DNA from: an uncultured Clostridia bacterium
Lineage (GTDB): Bacteria > Bacillota > Clostridia > Oscillospirales > Acutalibacteraceae
Length of the DNA: 6,579 nucleotides
Assembly: GCA_945926705.1 (NCBI GenBank)
Contig: CAMEMA010000056.1
Coordinates: 1 to 6,579, forward strand
Direction of reading: 5' to 3'
The translations under genes and the position numbers were made by a program. The notes beneath the pieces are model-generated. The model did not search any database, was not told the origin of the DNA, and worked only from the letters and a program-made list of their open reading frames with translations. Numbering within the stretch: position 1 is the first letter of the stretch; every line of letters begins with the position of its first letter. Below are positions 1-5,019 of the stretch, piece after piece.

Positions 1-233
1 CTGCGGAAAGAGAAGAGCTTATGAGAGGTTATAGAGCAAAGATGGCTATTATAGACGAGTTCGCACCTCGGCTAATATCTGACACGGTTGAAATTAAAGC
101 AATGATTGAAGATTTAGTAGAAAATACTGACTTGACTTTAACTAAGGCTGACAGGGGTAAATTTATGAAAATCTTAAAGGGCAAGGTTGATATGAAGGTG
201 GCTAATCAGGTGCTTAGTGGTATGCTACAGTAA
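1..233 (+). CDS. YqeY/GatB-tail-like protein, 3' part only
   Basis: The reading frame is already open at base 3 (codons for AEREEL precede the Met at 21), so this is the C-terminal part of a longer gene that starts left of the window; the Met at 21 need not be the start. The 76 or so visible residues resemble the YqeY / GatB C-terminal helical domain: an N-terminal stretch like 'A.R..L...Y..KM.IIDEF.P..IS', then a typical ending with RGKFMKILKGKVDMK followed by VANQVLSGML, which matches the family pattern G-K-hydrophobic-M-K...KGKVD.K.hN..h..hL. In GatB this domain contacts tRNA; free-standing YqeY proteins have no settled biochemical role. Presence beside phage genes suggests a phage-carried copy. 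The gene ends just before a strong terminator, so it closes its own transcription unit. Family assignment is from pattern recognition, not a search. Confidence 0.6.
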   Translation, partial: AEREELMRGYRAKMAIIDEFAPRLISDTVEIKAMIEDLVENTDLTLTKADRGKFMKILKGKVDMKVANQVLSGMLQ

Positions 234-253
234 AAAATGTTTAAAATATAAGA

Positions 254-290
254 TGATAGGGTAGTTCTAAGGAACTACCTATTGATTTTT
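254..290 (+). terminator. Intrinsic terminator after the YqeY-like gene
   Basis: GTAGTTC (261-267) pairs with GAACTAC (272-278) around the loop TAAG. The stem extends outward by GG/CC-type pairs and, after a one-base bulge, ATA/TAT. It is followed by GATTTTTATT. It lies 20 bases after the stop codon at 231-233. The stem and T-tract are seen directly; termination is inferred. Confidence 0.8.
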
Positions 291-310
291 ATTAAAAATT
301 ATTATATAAT
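282..310 (+). promoter_or_regulatory. Sigma70-type promoter for the small-gene operon
   Basis: TTGATT (282-287), a 17-base spacer, then a perfect TATAAT (305-310). The -35 box lies inside the T-rich tail of the preceding terminator, so one transcript ends where the next starts. The predicted start of transcription is near 317, about 24 bases before the ATG at 341. Confidence 0.55.
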
Positions 311-340
311 ATTTATATAAAAAAGAAAGATACGAAAGTA

Positions 341-532
341 ATGGCAGAAATAGTGAAAACAACAGTAATGCAGAATAACGATATGGTTAATGTTACGGAA
401 GATAAAAACCATATAAAAATATGTGATAATTGTATACACCGTTTCTATTGTTTCGTAGCAGGAAAGAAAAAAGAATATTGTGGGAATTATACAGAAGAAA
501 GGCGAATACGCAATACGAGAAAATATTGTTAA
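341..532 (+). CDS. Small Cys-rich protein (63 aa), putative metal binder
   Basis: I do not recognise a named family. The C-terminal half has CDNC at residues 29-32, a further Cys after six residues in HRFYC, and another in EYCGNY, plus a Cys as last residue. The CxxC...C...C spacing looks like a small zinc- or iron-sulfur-binding knuckle. The tail is basic (ERRIRNTRKYC), which would fit nucleic-acid or protein contact, but that is inference. The Shine-Dalgarno is weak (AAAGAAAG at 322-329), so the downstream ATG at 368 is a possible alternative start; that would leave all Cys residues intact. It is the first gene of the operon started by the promoter at 282-310. Tiny Cys-rich proteins of this kind are common in accessory regions of Firmicutes phages. 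Confidence 0.6.
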   Translation: MAEIVKTTVMQNNDMVNVTEDKNHIKICDNCIHRFYCFVAGKKKEYCGNYTEERRIRNTRKYC

Positions 533-551
533 GTTAAATAACGATTTAACT
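532..551 (+). other. Intercistronic stem-loop
   Basis: AGTTAAAT (532-539), loop AACG, ATTTAACT (544-551): a perfect 8-bp stem with a 4-base loop directly on the stop codon of the upstream gene. No T-tract follows, so it is unlikely to be a terminator. An mRNA-processing or stabilising role between two cistrons is possible but only inferred. Confidence 0.4.
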
Positions 552-572
552 AAGTAGCGGGAAGGAAAAACA

Positions 573-785
573 ATGATTAAAAATATTACGAACGGTATTT
601 TTAATATTAATGGAAAACTTTATACTGATACGGAATGGATAGAAGCGTGGAATGCCAACGAAACCATTGTGTATTACAAATGTGAGATGCTAAATCATGG
701 ATGGTGTTACAAGTGTTATAAACCATCTGTGGCAAGATTGGTATTACAACGCAAAATGTATCTTCAGATGATAAAAGTAGGCTAA
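573..785 (+). CDS. Hypothetical protein (70 aa)
   Basis: Not recognised. The ATG at 573 follows GGGAAGG (559-565) at good spacing, so translation is well supported. The protein starts with a short hydrophobic-polar strand region (MIKNITNGIFNINGKLYTD), then an aromatic-rich middle with three Cys (YKCEMLNHGWCYKCYKP), which could bind a metal ion through C-C-x2-C but lacks a clear fourth ligand, and ends in a basic-hydrophobic helix. No signal peptide or membrane segment. It lies 40 bases after the Cys-rich 63-aa gene and is probably co-transcribed with it. A phage accessory role is inferred only from context. Confidence 0.55.
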   Translation: MIKNITNGIFNINGKLYTDTEWIEAWNANETIVYYKCEMLNHGWCYKCYKPSVARLVLQRKMYLQMIKVG

Positions 786-846
786 GATTCTAAACTAAAA
801 TTTGGAAATAAATTCGAGAATTTATCCAAGAATATGAGGTGCATAC

Positions 847-1017
847 ATGAGTAAGTTTCCAGAACTATCAAATGAAGAAATATTTGATGTTTTATTATGT
901 GGTGGGAAGCCAAGAGGAGGATATACTATACGTGATTATGTAGATGAATGGAACGATAGAGTTGCTAATGGTGAACGTTTTCAAGTAGATGTCCCACCTA
1001 TAGATAATAAGGAGTGA
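847..1017 (+). CDS. Hypothetical protein (56 aa)
   Basis: A short gene with a good Shine-Dalgarno (GAGGTG about 6 bases before ATG 847). The protein begins MSKFPELSNEEIFDVLLCGG and ends in PPIDNKE; it is acidic, with one likely helix (NEEIFDVLL) and a central GGKPRGGYTIRDYVDEWNDR stretch. I recognise no family. The stop TGA at 1015-1017 lies 4 bases before the next ATG, and the Shine-Dalgarno of the next gene (GGAG, 1011-1014) sits within its last codons, so the two are translationally coupled. That arrangement supports the gene being real despite its size. Confidence 0.6.
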   Translation: MSKFPELSNEEIFDVLLCGGKPRGGYTIRDYVDEWNDRVANGERFQVDVPPIDNKE

Positions 1018-1021
1018 TGAT

Positions 1022-1393
1022 ATGGCAGAGTTGAACGGATATAGGTGTCCTAATTGTAATGCAATGATACCAATACCTAAACATGGGAATATATACAAGT
1101 GCGAATGTTGTGGGAGCGAATTTGAGAAAGAGCAAGATTATCTTAAACCATTAAAGGTAGAAGTTTGTAATGCAAAATTAGTAACACTTGGCTATAAAAC
1201 TGCAATTCAAGATAAGTATTTAAAAGATGAAACAATTAAAGAAAAAGTAATTGAGCATAATTTGAATAATATAGCACATGAGTTAGCAAAGGAAATTATT
1301 CCTTATATGGAAATAGAAATATATAAAGACCCATGCAAAATGCTAACCATAATTAATGGCAGGGTGAGAATTGCGGAAAGGCAGGATTATTAA
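1022..1393 (+). CDS. Zinc-ribbon protein (123 aa)
   Basis: The N-terminal 40 residues form a classic zinc ribbon: RCPNC at residues 8-12 and KCECCG near residue 27-32, giving CxxC-x(n)-CxxC, the four ligands of a structural zinc site. The rest is a helical, charged domain (KYLKDETIKEKVIEHNLNNIA.ELAKEI) with a short C-terminal strand region ending in RVRIAERQDY. Zinc ribbons of this type bind nucleic acid or act as protein adaptors; the exact partner is unknown. The start is set by GGAG (1011-1014) seven bases before ATG 1022. The following gene starts two bases after its stop, so both belong to one operon. Similar zinc-ribbon proteins recur in Firmicutes phage accessory regions. Confidence 0.65.
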   Translation: MAELNGYRCPNCNAMIPIPKHGNIYKCECCGSEFEKEQDYLKPLKVEVCNAKLVTLGYKTAIQDKYLKDETIKEKVIEHNLNNIAHELAKEIIPYMEIEIYKDPCKMLTIINGRVRIAERQDY

Positions 1394-1395
1394 AT

Positions 1396-1671
1396 ATGAC
1401 AGAGAGTGAAGCAATTAAAGACATAAAAGAAAATATACTGCCTTCCGCAGGTGGGAAATCGCTTATTTTGGCAATATCCGCACTTGAAAAGCAGATACCG
1501 AAGAAACCTATTGTTAATTCAAGTAAATATGGTTTCATTGACGCTTACTATTGCCCTGTTTGTAATAGTTATATACGTTCAATAGCAACACGCAGAGAAG
1601 TGATTTTAGCAGAAAATATTTTTTGTGGAGTTTGCGGTCAAAAAATTAACTGGGAGAGTGATGGAGAATGA
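1396..1671 (+). CDS. Zinc-ribbon protein (91 aa), 'YCPxC...CGxCGQ' type
   Basis: The N-terminus (MTESEAIKDIKENI...) is a helical region; the C-terminus is a zinc ribbon with YYCPVC (around residues 52-57) and FCGVCGQKINWE near the end, the common phage pattern Y-C-P-x-C ... C-x-x-C-G-Q-x-h-x-W. The two CxxC pairs should hold one zinc ion. I recall this ending from many small proteins of Lachnospiraceae phages and integrative elements, but no function is established. The gene starts two bases after the previous stop with only a distant, weak Shine-Dalgarno (GCAGG, about 10 bases upstream), suggesting translational coupling. Its stop overlaps the next start by 4 bases (ATGA). Confidence 0.65.
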   Translation: MTESEAIKDIKENILPSAGGKSLILAISALEKQIPKKPIVNSSKYGFIDAYYCPVCNSYIRSIATRREVILAENIFCGVCGQKINWESDGE

Positions 1672-1946
1672 GTGATTTAATTAGCAGAAGTAAAGTGATA
1701 GCTGTGTTAGAAAAATTAGAAGAACACAGTTTAACTGGCAAGATGGACATATCTAATGCGATATATCTTCTTGAGAATCAGCCAACTTCATATGATATTG
1801 ATAAGGTTATTGAGGAATTGGAAAAAGTAAAAACAATAAATATTGATGTTGGATTTGGAACAATTTATAAAACTATTCGTAAGGATACTGTAATTGAAAT
1901 CGTCAAGCAAGGCGGTGTAAGAAATGAGGTAGCGGAGTATGTTTAA
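1668..1946 (+). CDS. Small phage protein (92 aa), 'DLISRS' type
   Basis: It starts MSDLISRSKVIAVLEKLEEH, closely matching the N-terminus of a very common family of small Firmicutes phage proteins (DLISRSALI...L), followed by AIYLLENQPTSYDIDKVIEELE, which matches the family's usual 'AI..h...PT.D.d.V...L' segment. These proteins often sit next to zinc-ribbon proteins, as here; no function is known to me. This version lacks the Cys-rich tail seen in many relatives; that role may be taken by the separate zinc-ribbon gene just upstream. The start overlaps the upstream stop by 4 bases (ATGA), and it overlaps the next gene by 8 bases, so translation of the three is likely coupled. Confidence 0.65.
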   Translation: MSDLISRSKVIAVLEKLEEHSLTGKMDISNAIYLLENQPTSYDIDKVIEELEKVKTINIDVGFGTIYKTIRKDTVIEIVKQGGVRNEVAEYV

Positions 1947-2292
1947 GTTTTGGAAATTAAAAAAGCAAAATCAACAGAAAAATGAAGAACCCGAAAATTA
2001 TTCTATTGATGAAATTGAAAGAATAACCCGCAAAGCGATAGAAGAAAAAGAACAAGCTCTTAGAAAAGAACAGGAGATATATCTTCAAGAGATAGAAAGA
2101 AATATTTATAAACTAGCTCGAGAAGGAACATGTTATTTTATTACTCATCGTTGCAAGTTTTATGAATATATTACTCTGTCTTTCTTACAAGAAATTGCTG
2201 ACTTATATGCGAAAAAAGGTTATGCAACGACTATCGTACAGCCTGATAAAGATAACCCTGATTGTGCTTGGGTTCTCATTGAATGGGGGTAA
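1939..2292 (+). CDS. Hypothetical coiled-coil protein (117 aa)
   Basis: Residues 1-15 are basic and aromatic (MFKFWKLKKQNQQK), then residues 20-60 form a long, highly charged helix likely to be a coiled coil (DEIERITRKAIEEKEQALRK...). The C-terminal half looks like a small alpha/beta domain (CYFITHRCKFYEYITLSFLQEIADLYAKKGYATTIV... WVLIEWG). I recognise no family. The N-terminal amphipathic stretch could touch a membrane or nucleic acid, which is speculation. The start codon has GAGG (1926-1929) at a 9-base spacing and overlaps the preceding gene by 8 bases, so it is translated as the last member of this operon; a weak hairpin terminator follows at 2303-2335. Confidence 0.6.
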   Translation: MFKFWKLKKQNQQKNEEPENYSIDEIERITRKAIEEKEQALRKEQEIYLQEIERNIYKLAREGTCYFITHRCKFYEYITLSFLQEIADLYAKKGYATTIVQPDKDNPDCAWVLIEWG

Positions 2293-2302
2293 AGATAAAA
2301 AG

Positions 2303-2335
2303 AAAGCAAGGCGATAATATAAATAATGCTTTTAT
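2303..2335 (+). terminator. Weak candidate terminator
   Basis: AAAGCA (2303-2308) pairs with TGCTTT (2327-2332) across an 18-base AT-rich loop, followed by TATAT. It lies 10 bases after the stop of the coiled-coil gene. The stem is short and the loop long, so termination would be partial at best. The remainder of the 183-base gap (2293-2475) shows only AT-rich sequence and the promoter candidate listed next. Confidence 0.35.
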
Positions 2336-2425
2336 ATAAATTTTGTAAGAATCAATACAGAAACCACAGATGTATACTAACAATAACTTTAATCTTTCAA
2401 TTTGAAGATAATTTCTCTCTATTAA

Positions 2426-2455
2426 TTGGAAAATTAAAAAAATTATAACTATAAC
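2426..2455 (+). promoter_or_regulatory. Candidate promoter for the 61-aa gene
   Basis: TTGGAA (2426-2431), an 18-base A-rich spacer, then TATAAC (2450-2455). The predicted transcript start is about 15 bases before ATG 2476. In such AT-rich sequence chance matches are frequent, so support is moderate to weak. Confidence 0.35.
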
Positions 2456-2475
2456 AGAATGGAGAACATATATCA

Positions 2476-2661
2476 ATGATTAAATTAAGTGTATTAATTA
2501 CTTTTCTTGAAACAGTAGAAATTTCAGATGAACAAATTGCAGAATATCTTGAAGAAAAACCGGATGCAACTCTTGATGAAATTAAAGAGTCTTTCGTTCA
2601 AAGTATGATAGACGATAAACATTATTGGGATGCCAGTCACATACGATATGAGGAAATATAG
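2476..2661 (+). CDS. Small acidic protein (61 aa), possibly truncated
   Basis: The N-terminus is a hydrophobic strand (MIKLSVLITFLETVEI), followed by a strongly acidic helical part (SDEQIAEYLEEKPDATLDEIKE) and a C-terminal DDKHYWDASHIRYEEI. I recognise no family; small acidic proteins of this shape are frequent in phages and sometimes mimic DNA or bind host proteins, which is only a possibility here. GGAGA (2461-2465) precedes the ATG at a rather long spacing of 10-11 bases. The reading frame stops at TAG 2659-2661, but coding-like sequence continues at once in another frame (2652-2816). Deleting two bases of the ATATAG run would fuse the two into a protein of about 113 residues, so the stop may be the result of a TA duplication. 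Confidence 0.55.
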   Translation: MIKLSVLITFLETVEISDEQIAEYLEEKPDATLDEIKESFVQSMIDDKHYWDASHIRYEEI

Positions 2662-2816
2662 GAGGTACTGCGGTAATTTATGACAATTATCAAAATCCTC
2701 AATCATTAACAAATGGAAATATAATTAAAGGTTGGAGAATTGATACTGAAATGCCAATTCTTAAAGGAAAAGATAGAAAGTATATTGATGATTTAATTTA
2801 TATAGGAGAAGAATAA
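2652..2816 (+). pseudogene. Coding-like frame without a normal start codon
   Basis: From 2652 to the TAA at 2814-2816 one frame is open and looks coding: it reads ...GGTAVIYDNYQNPQSL, then TNGNIIKGWRIDTEMP, then ILKGKDRKYIDDLIYIGEE. There is a textbook Shine-Dalgarno, AGGAGG (2660-2665), but at the right distance stand GTA (2673) and ATT (2676) instead of ATG, GTG or TTG. The only in-frame ATG is at 2751 and would give 21 residues with a poor ribosome site. Three readings are possible: a start destroyed by GTG-to-GTA change; true initiation at ATT; or the lost second half of the 61-aa gene after a two-base insertion at 2656-2660. The out-of-frame ATG at 2680 stops after eight codons. I cannot choose among them from sequence alone. 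Confidence 0.45.
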
Positions 2817-2823
2817 TAAATTA

Positions 2824-2852
2824 TTGACTTTTTATAATTTTTATGATATAAT
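2824..2852 (+). promoter_or_regulatory. Strong extended -10 promoter
   Basis: TTGACT (2824-2829), exactly 17 bases, then TATAAT (2847-2852) with the extended -10 TG at 2844-2845 (TGATATAAT). This is the best promoter in the window, close to consensus for the main vegetative sigma factor. The transcript should begin near 2859, giving a leader of about 30 bases before ATG 2888. Confidence 0.8.
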
Positions 2853-2887
2853 AAATATATAATAAAGAAAAAAGGAAGGAAAAAGAA

Positions 2888-3049
2888 ATGGCAAGTAGAA
2901 TTAAGCACATTAAGAGAAGTAAGAGAAGTTATCGTAGCAATATCCCTGTTCATATGTTTGAAGCAAATGCAAGAACAGTAGCTGAGCAGAAGTATTTAAG
3001 AGATTTGGCAAAGATTAATTTAACAAGAGATGAAGAAGTAACAGAGTAG
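2888..3049 (+). CDS. Very basic small protein (53 aa)
   Basis: Start ATG 2888 follows AAGGAAGG (2873-2880) and a near-consensus promoter, so strong expression is expected. The first 18 residues are extremely basic (MASRIKHIKRSKRSYRS), followed by a more ordinary helix (MFEANARTVAEQKYLRDLAKINL) and an acidic end (RDEEVTE). The charge pattern suggests nucleic-acid or ribosome binding, or neutralisation of an acidic host factor; no family is recognised. Thirteen bases separate its stop from the next start, and the pair shares one transcript ending at the terminator 3504-3540. A tiny basic protein from a strong host-type promoter is typical of phage early, host-takeover genes; this is inference. 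Confidence 0.65.
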   Translation: MASRIKHIKRSKRSYRSNIPVHMFEANARTVAEQKYLRDLAKINLTRDEEVTE

Positions 3050-3062
3050 TATAGGGGCGGAA

Positions 3063-3494
3063 ATGGGACTTGATAATGGTTTTGTTTTAACAAATAAGAA
3101 AACTAAAACACAATTAGAATTGGGGTATTTCAGAAATTTTTATGAACTTGATAGATGGGTTAGAGAAAATGGAAAAGTTAATAAAAATTTCTGTTATGAG
3201 TTTATTCTTGATAAAGAAATTCTAAAGAAACTTTTGGAAGAAATTACTCCTATTGCAAAAAAGCTTTTGAAGTTTGGAGATAATAAAGTTTCCTATTATG
3301 ATAGTTATGGATATCCGCAAGAATTTATCGAAACTTTTTATCGTGAATATTTTAATCCCGCATCTAGCGATTCTGCTTTTGCTGGCAAGAAATTAATTGA
3401 TTTATATTATAAAGTTAAAACTATGTATGATTTATATGATATAAATGATAACATGGATGAAGATTGGATATTAACTTTTTATTCTAGTTTTTAA
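3063..3494 (+). CDS. 'MGLDN' family phage hypothetical protein (143 aa)
   Basis: The N-terminus MGLDNGFVLTNKK and the following ELGYFRNFYELDRWV resemble a widespread family of phage hypothetical proteins that begin MGLD(N/M) and carry an early aromatic 'YxRN/YWRK' segment. Their function is not known to me. The rest is mixed: helical and charged (residues 50-70, KEILKKLLEEITPIAKKLLK), then an aromatic, Tyr-rich region (SYYDSYGYPQEFIETFYREYF) and an acidic end (DINDNMDEDW). No signal peptide or membrane segment. The Shine-Dalgarno GGGGCGG (3054-3060) is unusually close to the ATG at 3063 but plausible. It is the second and last gene of the unit started at 2824 and closed by the terminator at 3504-3540. 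Confidence 0.6.
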   Translation: MGLDNGFVLTNKKTKTQLELGYFRNFYELDRWVRENGKVNKNFCYEFILDKEILKKLLEEITPIAKKLLKFGDNKVSYYDSYGYPQEFIETFYREYFNPASSDSAFAGKKLIDLYYKVKTMYDLYDINDNMDEDWILTFYSSF

Positions 3495-3503
3495 TATTTT
3501 ACT

Positions 3504-3540
3504 AAGACCTCTATGGCGGATATGCCTAAAGGTCTTTTTT
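3504..3540 (+). terminator. Intrinsic terminator with two-part stem
   Basis: AAGACCT (3504-3510) pairs with AGGTCTT (3530-3536), followed by TTTTTTAT. Inside, GGCG and TGCC pair around a GATA loop, so the hairpin is a stacked two-part stem. It lies 10 bases after the stop of the 143-aa gene and separates the small-gene region from the tail operon. Confidence 0.85.
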
Positions 3541-3568
3541 ATTTATATAAAAATATCAACTACCTACT

Positions 3569-3602
3569 TGGGGCGAAAGGGGTCGGGGATACCGTCACGC
3601 CA
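3569..3602 (+). other. G+C-rich island in the intergenic gap
   Basis: 34 bases with 23 G or C (68%), amid AT-rich DNA, rich in GGGG runs (GGGGCG, GGGG, CGGGG). GGCG (3572-3575) can pair with CGCC (3598-3601), and GGT (3581-3583) with ACC (3591-3593), giving a small two-step hairpin. It lies in the 243-base gap 3495-3737, which has a terminator at its left end, this island, a hairpin at 3621-3640 and a possible promoter, but no gene. Function unknown: a structured leader, a protein-binding site or a remnant of coding sequence are all possible. Confidence 0.4.
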
Positions 3603-3620
3603 AATAAATCTTTGCATTAA

Positions 3621-3640
3621 ACATTTCTCTCTTGAAATGT
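3621..3640 (+). other. Hairpin upstream of the tail operon
   Basis: ACATTTC (3621-3627), loop TCTCTT, GAAATGT (3634-3640): a perfect 7-bp inverted repeat. No T-tract follows. It overlaps the -35 of the promoter candidate at 3632-3660, so it could also be an operator; this is inference. Confidence 0.4.
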
Positions 3641-3660
3641 ATGGACAAACTAAATAAATA
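3632..3660 (+). promoter_or_regulatory. Weak candidate promoter for the tail operon
   Basis: TTGAAA (3632-3637), 17 bases, TAAATA (3655-3660). A promoter is expected here because the upstream transcript is terminated at 3540 and four structural genes follow. The match to consensus is poor, which would suit a phage late promoter needing an activator; equally it may be chance. Confidence 0.3.
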
Positions 3661-3737
3661 TTTTTCCCGAAATTTTGATATATTAAATAAGGAAAATTGT
3701 TTATTTTTATTATAAATTTTTCAAAAGGAGGTATAAT

Positions 3738-4052
3738 ATGTATAAAGGCACAACTCCTACTATAAGATGGAACATCAAAAATGAAGATTTAAATTTTGAT
3801 GATATAACAGAAATCTGGATGACTTTTAAAGATAGTTCTAATTATACCGTTAATAAAATATTAACTGATTTAATATTAAATAAGGATAATAGGACTATTG
3901 AATACGAGTTTACACAAGAGGAAACTTTGAAATTCAAAATTGGTATTATAGAAACACAAATGAGAATTCTGTTGAGCGGAGGTCAGGTTTTTGCAACACC
4001 AATAAAAGAATTTACAATGAACAGAATCTTAAAAGGGGGAATTATTGAATGA
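3738..4052 (+). CDS. Phage minor structural protein (104 aa), tail/baseplate region
   Basis: The layout matches a recurrent small structural protein of Firmicutes phages: start Y-x-G-T-T-P-T-I-x-W/F, a strand-rich body (EIWMTFKDSSNYTVNKIL), the segment F-T-Q-E-E-T-L-K-F (around residues 58-67), a strand with Q-x-R-I-x-L-x-x-G, and the ending IL-K-G-G-I-I-E. Relatives occur just upstream of tail-fibre genes and are thought to be part of the tail tip or baseplate; I know no biochemical function. The Shine-Dalgarno AAAGGAGGT (3724-3732) is excellent. Its stop overlaps the next ATG by four bases (ATGA), so it opens a tightly coupled structural operon of four genes ending at 6029. Confidence 0.65.
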   Translation: MYKGTTPTIRWNIKNEDLNFDDITEIWMTFKDSSNYTVNKILTDLILNKDNRTIEYEFTQEETLKFKIGIIETQMRILLSGGQVFATPIKEFTMNRILKGGIIE

Positions 4053-4372
4053 AAACCCCAAAAGAGATGGAAATTGTTGCGGATTTAAACGATAGCGGAG
4101 TTATTGAACTTGATGCTACATTTTCTGTTGATGATATTGATTTGGCTGCCGATATTGACGCAGGTATGAATTTAGGTGGAACAAAAGATTATCGCAAATT
4201 AAATAATAAACCAAGTATTAATGGTATTGAACTATATGATAATTATGACGAGATAGACCCAACAGTTCCTGATTGGGCTAAACAACCTATAAAACCCACA
4301 TACACACCAGAAGAAATTGGCATATCCGCAATACCTTTAACAGAGATTGCTGATATGTTTAAAAATTGGTAA
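4049..4372 (+). CDS. Phage structural linker protein (107 aa)
   Basis: An acidic N-terminal part (residues 1-45, with VIELDATFSVDDIDLAADID) is followed by DYRKLNNKPSINGIEL (residues 47-62) and VPDWAKQPIKPTYTPEEIG (73-91). Both are well-known repeat motifs of Firmicutes phage tail and minor structural proteins, usually 'DYxxLxNKPSINGxxL' and 'PxWAKxxxKPTYTxEEVGA'. The protein ends in IPLTEIADMFKNW, a motif shared with the end of the next protein (ITTAEIDAMFAAW). The role is probably as a tail-tip or fibre-connecting component; which partners it joins cannot be told. The start overlaps the preceding stop by 4 bases; the last codons and stop lead directly into the Shine-Dalgarno of the next gene (TGGTAAGGAGG, 4367-4377). 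Confidence 0.65.
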   Translation: MKTPKEMEIVADLNDSGVIELDATFSVDDIDLAADIDAGMNLGGTKDYRKLNNKPSINGIELYDNYDEIDPTVPDWAKQPIKPTYTPEEIGISAIPLTEIADMFKNW

Positions 4373-4386
4373 GGAGGATATAACAA

Positions 4387-5019
4387 ATGGCAACAACTTA
4401 TGATTTTAATGATAAAGCCGGATTATTGTATGTAATTACGACAATAAGAGATAAGACTAAAGGATATTTAGAGGAATATGTGAAGAAAGAAATTGGAAAA
4501 GGACTTTCTTCTAACGATTTTACAAATGAGATGAAAGCAAAGTTAGACGGGATTGCAGCTGAAGCTACAAAAGTTATTGTTGATACAATTATTACGTCTA
4601 GTGGAACCAATCCTGTACAAGGTCAAGCAATCTATTCAGCGTTAGAGAAGAAAGCAAATGCAACAAGTCCTGAGCTTGCAGGAACTCCTACGACACCCAC
4701 CGCACTTCCTGGGACAAACAGCTTACAGATTGCCAATACTGCTTTTGTACAGAATGCAATCAATACTGCATTATCTGGGATAACCGGAATTGATTTACAA
4801 GTTGTAACACAACTTCCTGAGACTGGTAAGAAAGGTACTTTTTATTTTGTTACCAGAGAAGGTGCAACAGAACCCAATGCCTATGACGAATATGTATGGG
4901 TGAATGATAAATGGGAGTTCATTGGAAGCACGACTATTGATTTGTCTAGCTATGTCAAAGCAGAGCAAATAGTACCAATAACTACAGCGGAGATAGATGC
5001 TATGTTTGCTGCGTGGTAA
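4387..5019 (+). CDS. Tail-fibre-like structural protein (210 aa)
   Basis: Motifs in order: an N-terminal docking-type segment YDFNDKAGLLYVITTI (residues 5-20), a helix (YLEEYVKKEI), the fibre motif FTNEMKAKLDGIAAEAT (45-61), the linker TNPVQGQAIYSALEKKAN (75-92), the fibre repeat AGTPTTPTALPGTNS.QIANTAFV (98-121) known from phage tail fibres, a small strand domain LPETGKKGTFYFV...YDEYVWVNDKWEFIG (143-180) common in tail fibres and collars, then IDLSSYV and the ending ITTAEIDAMFAAW. The protein should be an elongated, probably trimeric fibre shaft or adaptor on the virion tail; trimerisation is inferred from the repeat type. Start ATG 4387 has AAGGAGG (4371-4377) at 9 bases. The N-terminal motif recurs in the next gene, suggesting both dock on the same partner. 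Confidence 0.75.
   Translation: MATTYDFNDKAGLLYVITTIRDKTKGYLEEYVKKEIGKGLSSNDFTNEMKAKLDGIAAEATKVIVDTIITSSGTNPVQGQAIYSALEKKANATSPELAGTPTTPTALPGTNSLQIANTAFVQNAINTALSGITGIDLQVVTQLPETGKKGTFYFVTREGATEPNAYDEYVWVNDKWEFIGSTTIDLSSYVKAEQIVPITTAEIDAMFAAW

Noticed and set aside
895..1098. Minus-strand frame of 67 codons with hydrophobic stretches resembling a membrane protein
   Set aside because: Overlaps two plus-strand genes with good ribosome sites, one with a zinc ribbon; hydrophobicity is an artefact of reading AT-rich genes backwards.
2326..2448. 40-codon plus-strand frame starting at ATG 2326 in the 183-base gap
   Set aside because: No usable Shine-Dalgarno (AAGG is 14 bases away), overlaps the weak terminator, and the translation is low-complexity AT-rich sequence.
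2524..2712. Minus-strand frame of 62 codons opposite the 61-aa acidic gene
   Set aside because: Antisense shadow; the plus strand has a ribosome site and coherent acidic protein.
3541..3620. Frame through the G+C-rich island reading ...LLGAKGVGDTVTPNKSLH then stop
   Set aside because: It looks like a protein C-terminus but has no start codon and follows a terminator immediately; I could not tie it to a known family, so it is only mentioned as one explanation of the island.
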